Positions 28,391 through 38,609 are shown, counted from the stretch's first letter. The stretch is 64,000 bases of DNA from Ralstonia sp. A12 (GCF_000801955.1 NZ_JSZO01000020.1:62001-126000); one strand, 5' to 3'. The notes: a model not told the origin generated them from the sequence alone. Made by a program: numbers and translations.

Positions 28391-29800
28391 TCAAGCGAGC
28401 TTGCGCACGTCGACGAAGTGGCCTTCCAGCGCAGCCGCAGCGGCCATCGCCGGGCTCACGAGGTGGGTGCGGCCACCCGCGCCCTGACGGCCTTCGAAGT
28501 TGCGGTTGGACGTGGAAGCGCAGCGCTCGCCCGGGTCGAGGCGGTCGGCATTCATCGCCAGGCACATCGAGCAACCCGGCTCACGCCATTCAAAACCCGC
28601 CGCCTTGAAGATCTTGTCGAGCCCTTCGCGCTCGGCCTGTTCCTTCACAAGGCCCGAGCCCGGCACAACCATCGCCAGCTTCACGTTGGAGGCAATGCGC
28701 TTGCCCAGCTTCTGCACCACCCACGCAGCAGCGCGCATGTCTTCGATACGGCTGTTGGTGCACGAGCCGATGAAGACCTTGTCGATGTTGATGTCGCTGA
28801 TGGCAACGTTCGGCTGCAGGCCCATGTATTCGAGCGCGCGCTCCATGGCGTTGCGCTTGTTCGGGTCCTTCTCCTTGTCAGGATCCGGCACACGGTCTTC
28901 AATGCTGACCACCATTTCCGGCGACGTACCCCAGCTCACCTGCGGGCGGATGTCTTCAGCGCGCAGCTCGACCAAGTGATCGAAGTGGGCACCTTCGTCG
29001 GAGTGCAGCGTGCGCCAGTAGGTGACGGCCTGCTCCCACTCCACGCCCTGCGGCGCGAACGGACGGCCCTTGATGTACTCGAGCGTGACATCATCCACGC
29101 CGATCATGCCGGCACGTGCGCCACCTTCGATCGCCATGTTGCATACGGTCATGCGCCCTTCCATCGACAGCGCACGGATGGCCGAGCCGCCGAATTCCAT
29201 GGCGTAGCCCGTGCCGCCAGCCGTACCGATCTTACCGATGATGGCCAGCACAATGTCCTTGGCGGTGCAGCCGCGCGGCAGCGTGCCTTCCACCTTCACG
29301 AGCATGTTCTTGCTCTTCTTGGCGAGCAGCGTCTGCGTAGCCAGCACGTGCTCGACTTCGGACGTGCCGATGCCGTGTGCCAGCGCGCCGAATGCGCCGT
29401 GCGTGCTGGTGTGCGAATCACCGCAGACCACCGTCATACCCGGCAGCGTCGCGCCCTGCTCCGGCCCGATCACGTGCACGATGCCTTGACGCTTGTCGGT
29501 CATCTTGAATTGCGTGATGCCGTAGCTGTCGCAGTTGGCGTCGAGCGTATCGACCTGCAGCTTGGAGACCGGATCGGCGATGCCGTGCGAGCGGTCGGTG
29601 GTCGGCACGTTGTGGTCCGACACGGCCAGGTTGGCGCTGATGCGCCAGACCGGACGCTGCGCCATCTTCAGGCCTTCGAACGCCTGCGGACTCGTCACCT
29701 CGTGCAGCAGTTGGCGATCGATGTAGAGCACGGTCGTGCCGTCCTCTTCGGTATGAACGACGTGATCGTCCCAGAGTTTGTCGTAGAGCGTCTTTGCCAT
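28391..29800 (-). CDS. leuC: 3-isopropylmalate dehydratase large subunit
   Basis: The 469-residue aconitase-superfamily enzyme carries a 4Fe-4S cluster. Cluster cysteines are seen in [17 protein letters not shown] near residue 345 and in the [10 protein letters not shown] pair near 405. The substrate loop [26 protein letters not shown] is near residue 130. The start at 29800 begins [15 protein letters not shown]. It is first in the leuCDB unit; no leader peptide rich in Leu was noticed upstream. Confidence 0.97.
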   Translation of the reverse strand: MAKTLYDKLWDDHVVHTEEDGTTVLYIDRQLLHEVTSPQAFEGLKMAQRPVWRISANLAVSDHNVPTTDRSHGIADPVSKLQVDTLDANCDSYGITQFKMTDKRQGIVHVIGPEQGATLPGMTVVCGDSHTSTHGAFGALAHGIGTSEVEHVLATQTLLAKKSKNMLVKVEGTLPRGCTAKDIVLAIIGKIGTAGGTGYAMEFGGSAIRALSMEGRMTVCNMAIEGGARAGMIGVDDVTLEYIKGRPFAPQGVEWEQAVTYWRTLHSDEGAHFDHLVELRAEDIRPQVSWGTSPEMVVSIEDRVPDPDKEKDPNKRNAMERALEYMGLQPNVAISDINIDKVFIGSCTNSRIEDMRAAAWVVQKLGKRIASNVKLAMVVPGSGLVKEQAEREGLDKIFKAAGFEWREPGCSMCLAMNADRLDPGERCASTSNRNFEGRQGAGGRTHLVSPAMAAAAALEGHFVDVRKLA

Positions 29801-29962
29801 GATGCGATCCGTGCACAACGTGCCCTTTCAGGCGGCTGCGCGAGCAGTTTCGTGGGGAGTGATCGATTATGCCACCCGGTGCAATGCGCACCGGACGTGA
29901 CTGACGAAAGGGGGTTTCGTCATTTCGCGAAAGCTCGCCCTGGCAATCTCCAGGCAAGAAAA

Positions 29963-29994
29963 AACCCCGCCGGTTTCCCGAGCGGGGTTCTTGT
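29963..29994 (-). terminator. Terminator after gltA
   Basis: An 8-bp stem AACCCCGC (29963-29970) / GCGGGGTT (29982-29989) with an 11-base loop is followed on the minus strand by TTTTCTTG. It closes the sdh-gltA transcript. Confidence 0.85.
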
Positions 29995-30011
29995 GAAGCG
30001 GACAGCCTGGC

Positions 30012-31313
30012 TTAGCGCTTGTCGATCGACGGCACTTCGCGGGTTGCAGCGCCGTTGAACAGCTGGCGCGGACGGCCAATCTTGTATTCCGGATCAGTGA
30101 TCATCTCTTCCCACTGCGAGATCCAGCCCACCGAGCGAGCCAGCGCGAAGATACAGGTGAACATCGACGACGGGATGCCCAGTGCGCGCTGCACGATACC
30201 CGAGTAGAAATCGACGTTCGGGTACAGCTTGCGGCTGACGAAGTATTCGTCTTCCAGCGCGATCTTTTCCAGCTCCATGGCGAGCTTGAACAGCGGGTCG
30301 TTGTGCAGACCCAGTTCGTTCAGCACTTCATGGCAGGTTTCGCGCATCAGCTTGGCGCGCGGGTCGTAGTTCTTGTACACGCGGTGGCCAAAGCCCATCA
30401 GGCGCACGCCGCTGTTCTTGTCCTTGACCTGCTTGATGAACTCAGGAACCTTGTCGACCGAGCCGATCTCTTCCAGCATGTTCAGCGCGGCTTCGTTCGC
30501 GCCACCGTGCGCCGGGCCCCACAGGCAGGCGATACCAGCAGCAATGGCGGCGATCGGGTTCGTGCCCGACGAACCGGCCAGACGCACCGTCGAAGTCGAC
30601 GCGTTCTGCTCGTGATCAGCGTGCAGGATGAAGATGCGGTCCAGAGCACGCTCCAGCACCGGGTTCACCTTGTAGTCTTCACACGGCGTGGCAAACATCA
30701 TGCGCATGAAGTTGCCGGTGTACGACAGGTTGTTCTGCGGGTAGATCAGCGGCTGACCGATGTTGTACTTGTAGGCCATGGCCACCAGCGTCGGCAGCTT
30801 GGCGATCAGACGGATCTGCGAGATCTCGCGCTCGCGCGGGTCGTTGATGTTGGCGGCGTCCGGGTAGAACGCGCTCATCGCACCGACCAAGCCCGTCAGC
30901 ACAGCCATCGGGTGGGCGTCACGGCGGAAACCGCGCAGGAAGAACTGCATCTGCTCGTGCACCATGGTGTGATTCGTCACCACATGGTTGAACTCTTCCT
31001 TCTGCTTGGCGTTGGGCAGTTCGCCCTTGAGCAGCAGGTAGCAGATTTCCATGAAATCGCACTTGCTGGCCAGATCGTCGATGGCGTAGCCGCGGTACAG
31101 CAGCTCACCCTTGTCGCCGTCGATGTAGGTGATCTTGGAATTGCACGACGCGGTCGACATGAAGCCGGGGTCGTACGTGAACTTGCCCGTCTGGCCGTAC
31201 AGCTTGCGGATGTCGATCACGTCGGGCCCGACAGTGCCCTTGTAGATCGGCAACTCGACGCTGGGCGAGCCATCGGAAAACGATAGGGTGGCTTTCACTT
31301 CGGACGGCGTCAT
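30012..31313 (-). CDS. gltA: Citrate synthase (type II)
   Basis: The 433-residue enzyme joins oxaloacetate and acetyl-CoA. Active-site features are the histidine in [20 protein letters not shown], the [15 protein letters not shown] stretch, the second histidine in [17 protein letters not shown] and the aspartate in [10 protein letters not shown]. Length matches the hexameric type II enzymes that are NADH-inhibited. It follows sdhE by 121 bp. It could also accept propionyl-CoA weakly, which matters because prpC is absent from the prp genes nearby. Confidence 0.97.
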   Translation of the reverse strand: MTPSEVKATLSFSDGSPSVELPIYKGTVGPDVIDIRKLYGQTGKFTYDPGFMSTASCNSKITYIDGDKGELLYRGYAIDDLASKCDFMEICYLLLKGELPNAKQKEEFNHVVTNHTMVHEQMQFFLRGFRRDAHPMAVLTGLVGAMSAFYPDAANINDPREREISQIRLIAKLPTLVAMAYKYNIGQPLIYPQNNLSYTGNFMRMMFATPCEDYKVNPVLERALDRIFILHADHEQNASTSTVRLAGSSGTNPIAAIAAGIACLWGPAHGGANEAALNMLEEIGSVDKVPEFIKQVKDKNSGVRLMGFGHRVYKNYDPRAKLMRETCHEVLNELGLHNDPLFKLAMELEKIALEDEYFVSRKLYPNVDFYSGIVQRALGIPSSMFTCIFALARSVGWISQWEEMITDPEYKIGRPRQLFNGAATREVPSIDKR

Positions 31314-31434
31314 GTCGGTTTCCTTCTCTGCTGTTTATGAAAATGAATACGGGAGACTCCCGCCAGACGGATCGCAGGGTGCCGTGGGGGCGGCTGGACC
31401 GATTCGTCTTGCGGCAACCTCTCGTGCGCCGGTG

Positions 31435-31722
31435 TCAGACCGAACGCAGCAAGGTCAGGACGTGCTTGACTTCCGGCACGTCGAGATCACCTTCAGGCTC
31501 CTTGCGCGCAAGCAGGAGGTCCATCAGGTCGTTGTCGGGCAGATCGAACAACTGCGAGAGTGCGGCAACGTCATCATCTGACAGCTCCGTCTCGTAGCGG
31601 TTGAAGAAGCGCTCGACGATGATATCGTTCTCGAGCAAACCGCGTCGGGCACGCCAGCGCAGACGTGCGCGCTTGTGCGGATCGGCTTGGTGAGAGAACG
31701 TCGGGGTAGTCACAGCGGTCAT
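31435..31722 (-). CDS. sdhE: Succinate dehydrogenase flavinylation factor SdhE
   Basis: The 95-residue protein matches the SdhE/SDH5 family, which promotes covalent FAD attachment to SdhA. The family motif RARRGLLENDIIVERFF is at about residues 24-40, and the acidic helix with LFDLPDNDLMDLLL follows. The ATG at 31722 was chosen over an upstream TTG. It follows sdhB by 58 bp within the sdh transcript. Confidence 0.95.
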   Translation of the reverse strand: MTAVTTPTFSHQADPHKRARLRWRARRGLLENDIIVERFFNRYETELSDDDVAALSQLFDLPDNDLMDLLLARKEPEGDLDVPEVKHVLTLLRSV

Positions 31723-31780
31723 GCTCTTCAAAAGACGCGTCGCCGGAAAACCGCTCCGGCGACGCTGGGTGCGTTGCGAT

Positions 31781-32482
31781 TTACACCGCGCGGCGCACCA
31801 TCAGTTCCTTGATCTTGCCGATGGCCTTGGTCGGGTTCAGACCCTTCGGGCACACATCAACGCAGTTCATGATGGTGTGGCAGCGGAACAGGCGATACGG
31901 ATCCTCGAGGTTATCGAGGCGCTCGTTGGTCGCTTGGTCACGGCTGTCGGCGATGAAGCGGTAAGCCTGCAGCAGGCCAGCCGGGCCGACAAACTTGTCC
32001 GGGTTCCACCAGAACGATGGGCACGACGTCGAGCAGCTCGCGCACAGAATGCACTCGTACAGGCCGTCCAGCTCTTCACGCTCTTCCGGCGACTGCAGAC
32101 GCTCCTTCTCGGGCGGCGGCTCGTCGTTGATCAGGAACGGCTTGATCGAGTGGTACTGGTTGAAGAAGTGCGTCATATCGACGATCAGGTCACGCACCAC
32201 GGGCAGCCCCGGCAGCGGACGCAGCACGATCTTCTCGGGCAGCTCACGCATATTGGTCAGGCAGGCCAGACCATTCTTGCCGTTGATGTTCATGGCGTCG
32301 GAGCCGCACACGCCTTCGCGGCACGAACGACGGAACGCGATCGACTCGTCCAGCTTCTTCAGCTTGACCAGCGCGTCGAGCAGCATGCGTTCGTGACCGT
32401 CGAGTTCAACCTCATAGGTCTGCATGCGGGGCGCTGCGTCCTTATCCGGATCGTAGCGATAGACTTCAAAAATACGCTTCAT
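31781..32482 (-). CDS. sdhB: Succinate dehydrogenase iron-sulfur subunit
   Basis: The 233-residue subunit carries three Fe-S clusters. The 2Fe-2S ligands lie in [21 protein letters not shown] near residue 55-75. The 4Fe-4S and 3Fe-4S ligands lie in [18 protein letters not shown] near 145 and [17 protein letters not shown] near 200. It transfers electrons from SdhA to ubiquinone. sdhA lies 18 bp upstream. Confidence 0.97.
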   Translation of the reverse strand: MKRIFEVYRYDPDKDAAPRMQTYEVELDGHERMLLDALVKLKKLDESIAFRRSCREGVCGSDAMNINGKNGLACLTNMRELPEKIVLRPLPGLPVVRDLIVDMTHFFNQYHSIKPFLINDEPPPEKERLQSPEEREELDGLYECILCASCSTSCPSFWWNPDKFVGPAGLLQAYRFIADSRDQATNERLDNLEDPYRLFRCHTIMNCVDVCPKGLNPTKAIGKIKELMVRRAV

Positions 32483-32500
32483 TTTTGTGGGTCCTTCCGG

Positions 32501-34279
32501 TTAGAACGTACGGGCCTTGGGCGGCACGCTTTCCACCGTCAACGGCTTCATCGTCACAGGCTTGTATTCCAGACGGTTGCCTTCGCTGTAGTACAGCGTG
32601 TGCTTCATCCAGTTTTCGTCGTCGCGGTTCGGGAAATCGCTGTGGGCGTGTGCACCACGCGATTCCTTGCGGGCAGCGGCCGACACCATCGTCGCCTTGG
32701 CCACTTCCACCAGGTTGGCCACTTCCAGCGCTTCGACGCGCGCGGTGTTGAACACCTTGGACTTGTCCTTCAAGTGGATGTTGGCACCGCGCTCAGCCAC
32801 TTCCAGAATGCGCTGTACGCCTTCGTCCATCAGGGCCTGCGTACGGAACACACCCGCGTGCGACTGCATGTTGCGGCGGATGTCGTTGGCGACGTCCTGC
32901 GCGTACTCGCCCGAGCTGGACGAATCCAGCTTGGCCAGGCGCGACAGCGCAAGGTCGGCAGCATCAGCCGGCAGCGGCTTGTGTTCGCGGTTCTTCAGGT
33001 TCTGCGCAATGATGTGGTTACCCGCCGAGCGGCCGAACACCACCAGATCGAGCAGCGAGTTCGTGCCCAGACGATTGGCGCCGTGCACCGACACGCACGA
33101 GCATTCACCGATCGCGTAGAAGCCGTTGATGACTTCATTCGGGCTGCCGTTCTTCGGCACCACGACCTGACCGTGATAGTTGGTCGGAATACCGCCCATC
33201 TGATAGTGGATGGTCGGCACGACCGGAATCGGTTCCTTGATCGCATCGACGTTGGCGAACTTCAGGCCGATTTCGCGGATCGACGGCAGGCGCTTCATGA
33301 TGGTCTCGGCACCGACGTGGGTCAGGTCGAGCAGCACGTAGTCGCCGTTCGGGCCGCAGCCACGGCCTTCCTTGATTTCCTGGTCCATCGAGCGCGACAC
33401 GAAGTCACGCGGTGCCAAATCCTTCAGCGTCGGGGCATAGCGCTCCATGAAGCGCTCGCCATCCTTGTTACGCAGGATGCCGCCCTCGCCGCGCACGCCT
33501 TCCGTGATCAGCACGCCCGCGCCGGCCACGCCGGTCGGGTGGAACTGCCAGAACTCCATGTCTTCCAGCGGCACGCCTGCGCGCGCTGCCATGCCCAGGC
33601 CGTCACCCGTGTTGATGAAGGCGTTGGTGGAAGCTGCATAGATACGACCTGCACCGCCCGTGGCGAACAGCGTCGTCTTGCCTTCGAGGATGTAGACCTC
33701 GCCGGTTTCCATTTCCAGCGCCGTCACGCCCAGCACATCGCCTTCCTGGTCGCGGATCAGGTCGAGCGCCATCCACTCGGTGAAGAAGTGGGTCTTGGCA
33801 CGCACGTTACGCTGATACAGCGTGTGCAGCAGTGCGTGGCCGGTACGGTCAGCCGCGGCGCAGGCACGCTGCACCGGCTTCTCACCGTAGTTCGACGTGT
33901 GGCCGCCGAACGGACGCTGGTAGATCGTGCCGTCGGCGTTGCGGTCGAACGGCATGCCGAAGTGTTCCAGTTCATAGACCACGTTCGGTGCTTGACGGCA
34001 CATGAACTCGATCGCATCTTGGTCGCCGAGCCAGTCGGAACCCTTGATGGTGTCGTAGAAGTGATAGTGCCAGTTGTCTTCGCTCATGTTGCCCAGCGAA
34101 GCACCGATACCACCCTGCGCCGCCACGGTGTGCGAGCGGGTGGGGAAAACCTTGGACAGCACGGCCACGGAGAGGCCAGCTTCAGCGAGCTGCAGCGATG
34201 CGCGCATGCCCGAACCGCCCGCACCGACGATCACGACGTCGAACTTGCGGCGCGGCAGCCCAGTCTTGACTGCGACCAT
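32501..34279 (-). CDS. sdhA: Succinate dehydrogenase flavoprotein subunit
   Basis: The 592-residue subunit oxidises succinate. The FAD-binding GAGGSGMRASLQLAEAG is at about residues 19-35, and His50 in RSHTVAAQGGIGASLGN is the covalent FAD site. The substrate-site RYAPTLKDLAPRDFVSRSM stretch is near residue 275. Gene order sdhC-D-A-B is standard; the stop of sdhD is only 3 bp before the start. Confidence 0.97.
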   Translation of the reverse strand: MVAVKTGLPRRKFDVVIVGAGGSGMRASLQLAEAGLSVAVLSKVFPTRSHTVAAQGGIGASLGNMSEDNWHYHFYDTIKGSDWLGDQDAIEFMCRQAPNVVYELEHFGMPFDRNADGTIYQRPFGGHTSNYGEKPVQRACAAADRTGHALLHTLYQRNVRAKTHFFTEWMALDLIRDQEGDVLGVTALEMETGEVYILEGKTTLFATGGAGRIYAASTNAFINTGDGLGMAARAGVPLEDMEFWQFHPTGVAGAGVLITEGVRGEGGILRNKDGERFMERYAPTLKDLAPRDFVSRSMDQEIKEGRGCGPNGDYVLLDLTHVGAETIMKRLPSIREIGLKFANVDAIKEPIPVVPTIHYQMGGIPTNYHGQVVVPKNGSPNEVINGFYAIGECSCVSVHGANRLGTNSLLDLVVFGRSAGNHIIAQNLKNREHKPLPADAADLALSRLAKLDSSSSGEYAQDVANDIRRNMQSHAGVFRTQALMDEGVQRILEVAERGANIHLKDKSKVFNTARVEALEVANLVEVAKATMVSAAARKESRGAHAHSDFPNRDDENWMKHTLYYSEGNRLEYKPVTMKPLTVESVPPKARTF

Positions 34280-34282
34280 GTC

Positions 34283-34648
34283 TTAAACCCTCCAGAGAAT
34301 CTGAGCTGCGTAGCCCGCACAACCGACGAGCCACAGAATCGTCAACACTTGCAGCGTCAAACGCACTGCCACGGGCTTCACGTAATCCATCCAGATGTCA
34401 CGCACGCCAATCCAGGCGTGATACGTGAGCGACAGGAAGGCCACGAACGTCAGCAGCTTCATCCACTGGTTGGAGAACAGGCCAGCCCAGCTTTGATACG
34501 ACGTGTCTTTCGAGAGCAGGAACGCGGCCAGCAGCACAACGGTGTAGACCGCCATGACCACGGCAGTCACGCGCTGCGCGAGGAAATCCTTCAGGCCGTA
34601 GTGCGCGCCAACAACCAGGCGCTTGGGACCAATATTGTTATTTGCCAT
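34283..34648 (-). CDS. sdhD: Succinate dehydrogenase membrane anchor subunit D
   Basis: The 121-residue membrane subunit has three helices (about residues 23-45, 62-80 and 95-118). His77 in LTYHAWIGVRDIWMDYVKP is the likely heme b ligand and lies in the SdhD signature. It anchors SdhAB and helps form the quinone site. The start at 34648 has GAGGAGCTCCTG upstream. Confidence 0.93.
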   Translation of the reverse strand: MANNNIGPKRLVVGAHYGLKDFLAQRVTAVVMAVYTVVLLAAFLLSKDTSYQSWAGLFSNQWMKLLTFVAFLSLTYHAWIGVRDIWMDYVKPVAVRLTLQVLTILWLVGCAGYAAQILWRV

Positions 34649-34658
34649 CAGGAGCTCC

Positions 34659-35069
34659 TCAGAACAGGCCGAACAGCTTGGCGCCAAACACGACGGTCAG
34701 CAGCAGGCTGACGATCAGCACGCTCACGGCCGACTTGGCCGAGGTGGCCTTGTCGATGCCGACATGCAGATCGAGGAGCAGATAACGGATGCCGGCGCAG
34801 AAGTGGTGCAGGTAGGCCCAGATCAGCGCGAGGACGACCACCTTGGCGAAGCCGCTAGACAGAAGCGCGGTGAACTTGGCGAAACTGATTTCCGACGTGA
34901 GACTTTGCTCTAGCAAGTACAGCACGAACGGAAGAAGAAGGAACATCAGTGCACCGCTGGCACGATGCAAGATGGATACCTTACCGGCCCAGGGCAAGCG
35001 GTAGCGGGCGATGTCGCCCACGCCGATGTTCCTGAATTCCGGCCTGGCTTTCTTGATGGCTTCTGCCAT
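34659..35069 (-). CDS. sdhC: Succinate dehydrogenase cytochrome b556 subunit
   Basis: The 136-residue membrane subunit has three helices and the SdhC signature: RPEFRNIGVGDIARYRLPW near the start, SILHRASGALMFLLLPFVLY near 32, and the heme-ligand region LHHFCAGIRYLLLDLHVGID near 85. ATG 35069 is preferred because of GGGG upstream; ATG 35081 is possible. It begins the sdhCDAB-sdhE-gltA run. Confidence 0.93.
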   Translation of the reverse strand: MAEAIKKARPEFRNIGVGDIARYRLPWAGKVSILHRASGALMFLLLPFVLYLLEQSLTSEISFAKFTALLSSGFAKVVVLALIWAYLHHFCAGIRYLLLDLHVGIDKATSAKSAVSVLIVSLLLTVVFGAKLFGLF

Positions 35070-35327
35070 GTCAGACCCCATTGGCTAATCAACTAACAAA
35101 ACTGCTTTGCACAAATCCGCACGATTCTATCGCGCTTTTGTTGCGCAGCGCACCAATAATTCCACTCGGCGCGCTCCACTTTTGTGCTTCCTGCCCTCGC
35201 CTGCCAGTGGCGTGATGCGCGGGCAATTATCTGTTCTACACCGCCTTCATGACGCGCAATACGCTGTTGCACGCTCAACAAATCAAAACGCCGCCGACCC
35301 GCATGAACCAGGCCTGGCGGCGCGTCG
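35070..35327 (-). promoter_or_regulatory. Promoter region of the sdh operon
   Basis: The 258-bp gap between gntR and sdhC must contain the sdh promoter. A -10-like TAGAAT occurs on the minus strand at 35124-35129, about 55 bp before sdhC, with no good -35 partner. The palindrome found upstream of gntR does not recur here. Confidence 0.3.
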
Positions 35328-36140
35328 TCAATTCAACTCGTTCTGGTAGAAGTGCCGTGTCGTGACGTACAGGCCACGACGTAGTTCCACCGGCTTGTCA
35401 CCGAACGTGTGCGACACGCGCTCCACCGACAGCAACGGCGATCCGGCCTGCACCGATAGCAACTCAGCTGTGGCCGCGTCCGCCGCCACAGCGCGGATAC
35501 GCTCCGTAGCACGTAGCATGCGTACGCCGAATTCCGCCTCGAAGAACGCGTACATCGGGCCCTTCCACTCGGTCAGCTTTTCAGCCGTCAACCCTTTGAA
35601 GCTAGCGCCCGGCAGCCAGATCTCTTCAAACACCGTCGGCTCGCTGGAGAAGAACAGCACGCGGCGAATCTGCACGACACTGTCGCCAGCCTTGAGTTCG
35701 AGCAGGCGGGAGATCTCGGCCGGTGCGCGCATGCGCTTGCACTCCAGCACGCGACTGCTGGGGTAATGCTGCTCGCCCTGCTCCGGCATCAGGCGCAGGA
35801 AGCGGAACTGCACACCCTCTTCGTAATGTGTGGTGACGAATGTGCCCTTACCTTGGCGGCGCGCCACCAGGTTCTCGGCAGCCAGTTCGTCGATCGCCTT
35901 GCGCACGGTGCCCTGGCTGACCTTGTAGCGGGCCGCCAATTCCATCTCGCTGGGGATCATTTCGCCCGGCTTCCATTCGCCGGTCTGCAGGCTCTGCAGG
36001 ATCAACTTCTTGATCTGCTGGTACAGCGGGCTGAAGGTGGGCGATCCACCCCCGGCACCCGCAGATGCGGGCTGCGCGCCGGCCTCACCACCGTTAGACG
36101 GCGGCACGACGGCGGGCTGAGGGCTGGATGTACTCGACAT
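35328..36140 (-). CDS. GntR-family transcriptional regulator with UTRA domain
   Basis: The 270-residue regulator has a variable Ser/Pro/Ala N-terminus, a winged-helix domain at about residues 35-105 (SPLYQQIKKLILQSLQTGEW, PSEMELAARYKVSQGTVRKA, RRQGKGTFV) and a UTRA ligand-binding domain to the end, so it is of the HutC subfamily. It lies between sdhC and mdh, and a perfect palindrome sits 60 bp upstream of its start. A role in controlling TCA-cycle genes is inferred from place only. ATG 36140 is preferred to the GTG pair at 36158. Confidence 0.92.
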   Translation of the reverse strand: MSSTSSPQPAVVPPSNGGEAGAQPASAGAGGGSPTFSPLYQQIKKLILQSLQTGEWKPGEMIPSEMELAARYKVSQGTVRKAIDELAAENLVARRQGKGTFVTTHYEEGVQFRFLRLMPEQGEQHYPSSRVLECKRMRAPAEISRLLELKAGDSVVQIRRVLFFSSEPTVFEEIWLPGASFKGLTAEKLTEWKGPMYAFFEAEFGVRMLRATERIRAVAADAATAELLSVQAGSPLLSVERVSHTFGDKPVELRRGLYVTTRHFYQNELN

Positions 36141-36199
36141 AACTGCCGATTTCACCACAAAAGCGGCGAACGCGTCCAGCCCGTTTATAGAATGTCTTA

Positions 36200-36215
36200 T
36201 GTCTTATATAAGACA
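36200..36215. promoter_or_regulatory. Perfect 16-bp palindrome, probable GntR operator
   Basis: TGTCTTATATAAGACA reads the same on both strands. A partial direct copy (ATGTCTTAT) stands immediately before it at 36192-36200. It lies in the gntR-mdh divergent region, 60 bp from gntR and just before the putative mdh promoter, a layout fitting autoregulation and control of mdh. On the minus strand it would overlap the -35 of a gntR promoter with -10 TATAAA at 36185-36190. Confidence 0.65.
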
Positions 36216-36224
36216 GAAGATTGA

Positions 36225-36254
36225 TTGACTTTCGAGTGAGGCCAGCCCTACACT
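36225..36254 (+). promoter_or_regulatory. Putative sigma-70 promoter of mdh
   Basis: TTGACT at 36225-36230 and TACACT at 36249-36254 are 18 bp apart and resemble the sigma-70 -35 and -10 boxes. They lie 10 bp after the palindrome. Use of this promoter would give mdh a leader of about 235 bases. Confidence 0.5.
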
Positions 36255-36495
36255 CGCGCCTGTTCCGGACGACGGGCTCCACACTTGCGCCGGCAGGCTT
36301 CAAGATCAATCGCAAGGGTGTTTCCACTTCGTCATGCGGACGCATTAAACTGCGAGGCTCTTGCTGATTCCGAGCCGACCGCCCACGAGGCGCCGACCGT
36401 TGCCGGCAATGCCTGCGAGGCTGCACCGACATCCCGCGAGGATGCCCCGCCGCGCGCAGTGCGATCCGCTTTTCACTACCGTTTGGAGAGTTCTC
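36255..36495 (+). other. Long putative 5' leader of mdh
   Basis: The 240 bp between the putative promoter and mdh contain no convincing separate gene. A frame in phase with mdh is open from 36361, but the extension has poor codon use and no homology I can see, so it is treated as leader. No known riboswitch was recognised. Confidence 0.35.
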
Positions 36496-37485
36496 ATGGC
36501 AAAAGCACCCATGCGCGTCGCAGTGACCGGCGCTGCTGGTCAGATCGGTTACGCCCTGCTGTTCCGTATCGCCTCCGGCGAAATGCTGGGCAAGGACCAG
36601 CCCGTCATCCTGCAACTGCTGGAAATTCCCGATGAGAAGGCCCAGAAGGCGCTCAAGGGCGTGATGATGGAGCTCGACGACTGCGCTTTCCCGCTGCTGG
36701 CCGGCATGGAAGCCCACTCCGACCCGATGACTGCATTCAAGGACGTGGACGTGGCCCTGCTGGTGGGCGCTCGCCCCCGCGGCCCGGGCATGGAGCGCGC
36801 AGACCTGCTGTCCGCCAACGCCCAGATCTTCACGGCACAGGGCAAGGCCCTGAACGCTGTTGCCTCGCGCAACGTCAAGGTGCTGGTGGTCGGCAACCCG
36901 GCCAACACCAATGCCTACATCGCCATGAAGTCGGCGCCGGACCTGCCGCGCGAGAACTTCACCGCCATGCTGCGCCTGGACCACAATCGTGCTCTGTCGC
37001 AGATCGCTGCCAAGACCGGCAAGCCGGTGTCGAGCATCGAGAAGCTGTTCGTGTGGGGCAACCACAGCCCGACGATGTACGCCGACTATCGCTACGCCAC
37101 GATCGACGGCAAGAGCGTCAAGGACATGATCAACGATCCGGTGTGGAACAACGACGTGTTCCTGCCGACCGTCGGCAAGCGCGGCGCTGCCATCATTGAA
37201 GCGCGTGGCCTGTCGTCGGCTGCCTCGGCTGCTGGCGCTGCCATCGACCACGTGCGCGACTGGCTGCTGGGCTCGAACGGCAAGATCGTCACGATGGGCA
37301 TCCCGTCGAACGGCGACTACGGCATCCCGCAAGACGTGATGTTCGGTTTCCCGGTCACGACCGCCAACGGTAAGTACGAAGTGGTCAAGGGTCTGGAGAT
37401 CGACGAGTACAGCCAAGGCAAGATCAAGATCACGCTCGACGAGCTGGAAGGCGAGCGCGCTGGCGTGCAGCACCTGCTGGGCTGA
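36496..37485 (+). CDS. mdh: Malate dehydrogenase
   Basis: The 329-residue NAD-dependent enzyme interconverts malate and oxaloacetate. The nucleotide loop [20 protein letters not shown] is at residues 10-29, substrate arginines lie in [15 protein letters not shown], and the catalytic pair is Asp/His with [14 protein letters not shown]. The sequence is of the longer, cytosolic-type bacterial Mdh. ATG 36496 has GGAGAGTTCTC upstream. It is the first plus-strand gene after the divergent gntR. Confidence 0.96.
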   Translation: MAKAPMRVAVTGAAGQIGYALLFRIASGEMLGKDQPVILQLLEIPDEKAQKALKGVMMELDDCAFPLLAGMEAHSDPMTAFKDVDVALLVGARPRGPGMERADLLSANAQIFTAQGKALNAVASRNVKVLVVGNPANTNAYIAMKSAPDLPRENFTAMLRLDHNRALSQIAAKTGKPVSSIEKLFVWGNHSPTMYADYRYATIDGKSVKDMINDPVWNNDVFLPTVGKRGAAIIEARGLSSAASAAGAAIDHVRDWLLGSNGKIVTMGIPSNGDYGIPQDVMFGFPVTTANGKYEVVKGLEIDEYSQGKIKITLDELEGERAGVQHLLG

Positions 37486-37501
37486 GCAGCATGATCTGAG
37501 G

Positions 37502-37542
37502 AAAAACCGGAGCGGATCGGCAACGAACCCTCCGGTTTTTTT
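37502..37542 (+). terminator. Terminator after mdh
   Basis: An 11-bp stem AAAAACCGGAG (37502-37512) / CTCCGGTTTTT (37530-37540) with a 17-base loop is followed by TT. It separates mdh from the downstream lyase genes. Confidence 0.85.
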
Positions 37543-37597
37543 ACATCCGGAACACCGGCGCCCGAGCAGCAAGCGCCACTCATACCGATACGACGCA

Positions 37598-38578
37598 GTG
37601 CATCCCACCGAGGTTTTGTTCCAGGACGACGACGTTCCGGCCCAACTGCCGGTTTGCGACCACTATGCGGGCGCAGAAAAGCTGATGCGCAAGTCGCTCG
37701 CCCTGCAACAAGCCCTTGGCCCCGTCTTCGACATCACGTTTGACTGCGAAGACGGCGCCGCCGTCGGCCAGGAACGCGCACACGCAGAACTGGCCGCCGC
37801 CCTCATCAATAGCGACGACAACCGCTTCAACCGCGTCGGCGTGCGCATCCACGACCCGAGTCACGATGCGTGGACACAGGATGTCGACATCCTTGTCGGC
37901 CAGGCCGGCAGCCGTCTCGCCTACGTGACCGTGCCCAAGGTGCGTGATGTGGTGGAAGTGGCCCGCGTGACCGACCGCGTCAATCAGGCTGCCAAGGCCG
38001 CCGGCATCGCGCGACACCTGCCGATCCATGTGCTGATCGAAACGCATGGCGCGCTGGCGCAGGTATTCGATATCGCCTCGCTGGTGCAGGTGGAATGCCT
38101 GAGCTTCGGGTTGATGGATTTCGTTTCGGCGCACAACGGCGCGATTCCTGGGGCGGCGATGGGCTCGCCGGAGCAGTTCGAGCATCCACTGATCCGCCGT
38201 GCGCTGACCGATATTTCCGCCGCATGCCACGCGCACGGCAAGGTGCCATCGCACAACGTCAGCACCGACATCAAGCACCCGGACCGCGCCGGCAACGATG
38301 CAGCGCGCGCGCGCAATGAATTCGGCTATCTGCGCAAGTGGAGCATCCACCCTGACCAGATCGCGCCAATCGTTTCCGCGTTCCGCCCGTCACACGAAGA
38401 AGTGACACAGGCCGCCGCCATTCTTGCAGCTGCGCAGGATGCGTCGTGGGGCCCAATCCAGCATGATGGGCGCCTGCATGACCGCGCCAGCTACCGCTAC
38501 TGGTGGGCCGTGCTGCAGCGTGCGCACACCACCGGCGTACCGATGCCGACCGACGCCACCTCGCGCTTTTTTGCGTGA
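37598..38578 (+). CDS. CoA-ester lyase (HpcH/HpaI, CitE-like)
   Basis: The 326-residue protein fits the HpcH/HpaI aldolase superfamily, subgroup of malyl-CoA/citramalyl-CoA lyases. Family features are [15 protein letters not shown] near residue 45 with acidic metal-site residues, the [15 protein letters not shown] motif near 147 and [15 protein letters not shown] near 247. It probably cleaves a 3-hydroxy-acyl-CoA acid to acetyl-CoA or propionyl-CoA plus an oxo acid; which one cannot be told. Initiation appears to be GTG at 37598. Its place between mdh and prpB suggests C4/C3 acid metabolism. Confidence 0.82.
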   Translation: MHPTEVLFQDDDVPAQLPVCDHYAGAEKLMRKSLALQQALGPVFDITFDCEDGAAVGQERAHAELAAALINSDDNRFNRVGVRIHDPSHDAWTQDVDILVGQAGSRLAYVTVPKVRDVVEVARVTDRVNQAAKAAGIARHLPIHVLIETHGALAQVFDIASLVQVECLSFGLMDFVSAHNGAIPGAAMGSPEQFEHPLIRRALTDISAACHAHGKVPSHNVSTDIKHPDRAGNDAARARNEFGYLRKWSIHPDQIAPIVSAFRPSHEEVTQAAAILAAAQDASWGPIQHDGRLHDRASYRYWWAVLQRAHTTGVPMPTDATSRFFA

Positions 38579-38609
38579 CGCACGCCATTGCATTGAGAGG
38601 AGATTCGCC

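Noticed and set aside
31721-34711. 996-codon plus-strand frame opposite sdhB and sdhA
   Set aside because: Shadow of the sdh genes; composition typical of antisense high-GC frames.
36361-36495. N-terminal extension of mdh by 45 residues
   Set aside because: The extension is Arg/Pro-rich, lacks a ribosome site, and the standard Mdh start at 36496 has a good GGAGAG site.
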